From Calycina herbarum (taxonomy: Eukaryota; Ascomycota; Leotiomycetes; Helotiales; Pezizellaceae): a DNA stretch of 64,000 nt. Made by a program: the position numbers and the translations under genes. Position 1 is the first letter of the stretch; each line of letters opens with the position of its first letter. The notes beneath the pieces are model-generated. The model worked only from the letters and a program-made list of their open reading frames with translations. It was not told the DNA's origin and made no database searches. The stretch lies in assembly GCA_001414485.1 (NCBI GenBank), contig LLEY01000205.1, forward strand, positions 1 through 64,000, in the 5' to 3' direction. Positions 62,821 to 64,000 of the stretch are shown here, piece after piece.

Positions 62821-63852
62821 TCATTTATCAAGCCCACAAGCTTTGACAAACCGATTGATCTGCTCTCGTGTGAGTTTCTCATTGTATTGTTCTTGAACCT
62901 CGTAGAAAGAGATGATCTCTTGAGTGCAATCGACAATAGCTTCAATATCAATATTACTTTCCGCAAGCCAATTCGCAAGTCTCTGTATTTTGGTTCTTGG
63001 GGGACCACCCGGGGATCCGGTTTTTGATGAGCCGACTGAGCTCAAAGCAGCGTGTGCCGCACTTGCGATGCTACCAGCAGAACCGCTAGCAGATTGGACT
63101 CCGGTTTGGTTTGGGCGGAGTACAAGACTAAGAAGGATAGCCATTATAGCTATTGTATGTGGTGCAGCGAGGAGGGGTAAATCAGTCATGTAGTGATCGT
63201 TGATTATTGACCAAGCAAGAGAAGCCTCTTCTTGGGTGAGGGAGAAGGTCGATTGTAGGGAGGTTAAAGTTCTGTAAGGATGGTGAACAATCATTTGCGA
63301 ACTCATTTCGGAGATTATGAAGAATTCGCATTCACCGAGTTTTGAGGTATCACTGCTAAAGAAATCTGGCAATAGTTAGCCTCGTTTGTATATTCGGGGA
63401 GGCAGAGAAGAAGTATGTACCTGGCCATAATGTCCGCCCTTCTGTCACAACCAGTCTGATGTGGTGCGGACTCTCCTCCATTTTGCTTGCAAGGTATATT
63501 GCGGTTGCTATTACGAGGTATGGATTGGTTCGTCTGATCTCGACCTTGGAGTAGAAACGTCGAATGTATAACTGAGCAGTTGCCATGGCTTGTTGTCGAA
63601 CCCCGAGACGTTTCCCAAGTCGCGCCACCTCTGTAGTAGCGGGGTCAGATTCAAATACTTTCTTTTGCAGACGGGGAGGGGAAGGGACTTACGCTGGTTG
63701 AAATATATGCTCAGAAATCTCAACTGTGGCAATGGGTACAGCTGCACACGGTTTGGGTCATCTTCCTCGAGTTTCTTCCGTAGGTCATCGAGTTGCTCCC
63801 GAGTGTATAGCCAGTTCCGTCGCTGCGTAGATTCCCAGTAGTTGGCCGCCAT
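62821..63852 (-). CDS. SSN8: Cyclin C, Mediator kinase-module subunit (Ssn8/Srb11)
   Basis: Exons 63693-63852, 63421-63630 and 62821-63365 give 304 aa, the usual size. Cyclin C binds Cdk8/Ssn3 in the Mediator kinase module and helps repress or tune RNA polymerase II genes. The start [20 protein letters not shown] is typical of the family. The cyclin box has [40 protein letters not shown] and [18 protein letters not shown]. The third exon continues [20 protein letters not shown] and [14 protein letters not shown]; the acceptor GCCAG at 63366 yields the conserved WPDF. The C-terminal half includes a Ser/Gly linker and a final helix [16 protein letters not shown]. Confidence 0.95.
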
Positions 63853-64000
63853 TGTATCGATTATCCATCTGCCAGCAGCCAGCACCTTTGTAGAGAATAG
63901 GGATGTTTTTTCGATGCTGCTGTTGCTGTGTATCGTCTATTTGCGAGTTGGCGAGCTAAAGTTCTGTACGTACTAATCGCTGTTAGTGACAACTTAGAAG
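63853..64000. other. SSN8 upstream region, cut by window edge
   Basis: 148 bp of SSN8 promoter or 5' UTR. No further feature. Confidence 0.6.

Overview
The window looks like nuclear DNA of a filamentous ascomycete. Its genes carry short introns (about 45 to 120 bp) with GTRNGT donors and CTAAC/CTRAY branch sites, intergenic stretches are long, and families such as Zn2Cys6 regulators, Atg27, P450 and cyclin C are present. A leotiomycete, perhaps of the Botrytis/Sclerotinia group, is my guess from the style of the proteins; it is not shown by any marker here. Exon-intron models below were built by hand from frame continuity and splice consensus.

Layout. 0-5.5 kb: a secreted M20 peptidase and SMC5, both on the minus strand. 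7.1-11.2 kb: a five-exon Hsl1/Gin4-type kinase on plus. 13.4-14.8 kb: a C2H2 transcription factor on minus, followed by an 8.2 kb stretch in which I see no gene. 22.9-31.1 kb: three minus-strand genes, namely a lineage-type hypothetical with an N/Q-rich repeat region, a four-TM Sur7/PalI-like protein, and a SET/MYND-like methyltransferase that probably includes a long disordered N-terminus. 34.3-40 kb: a small hypothetical, a Zn2Cys6 regulator and a small three-exon coiled-coil protein. 41.1-45.4 kb: ATG27 and a cytochrome P450.

45.8-51.2 kb is the most unusual part. It holds a tRNA-like gene whose two halves are separated by about 160 nt, then three members of one fungal F-box-like/2EXR-like family. 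One is a frameshifted relic on minus, one has a premature TAG, and one is intact. The last two form a tandem duplication that includes about 400 bp of leader and an intron directly before the ATG.

52.2-64 kb: a TRAF-type RING protein divergent from a tail-anchored Qc-type SNARE, an 18-bp perfect hairpin between the SNARE and a convergent small predicted mitochondrial protein, a 186-aa disordered hypothetical, 3.6 kb of pyrimidine-rich intergenic DNA with short repeats, and the Mediator cyclin SSN8.

The genes are mostly unrelated housekeeping and regulatory functions. I see no metabolic gene cluster, no intact transposon and no CRISPR.
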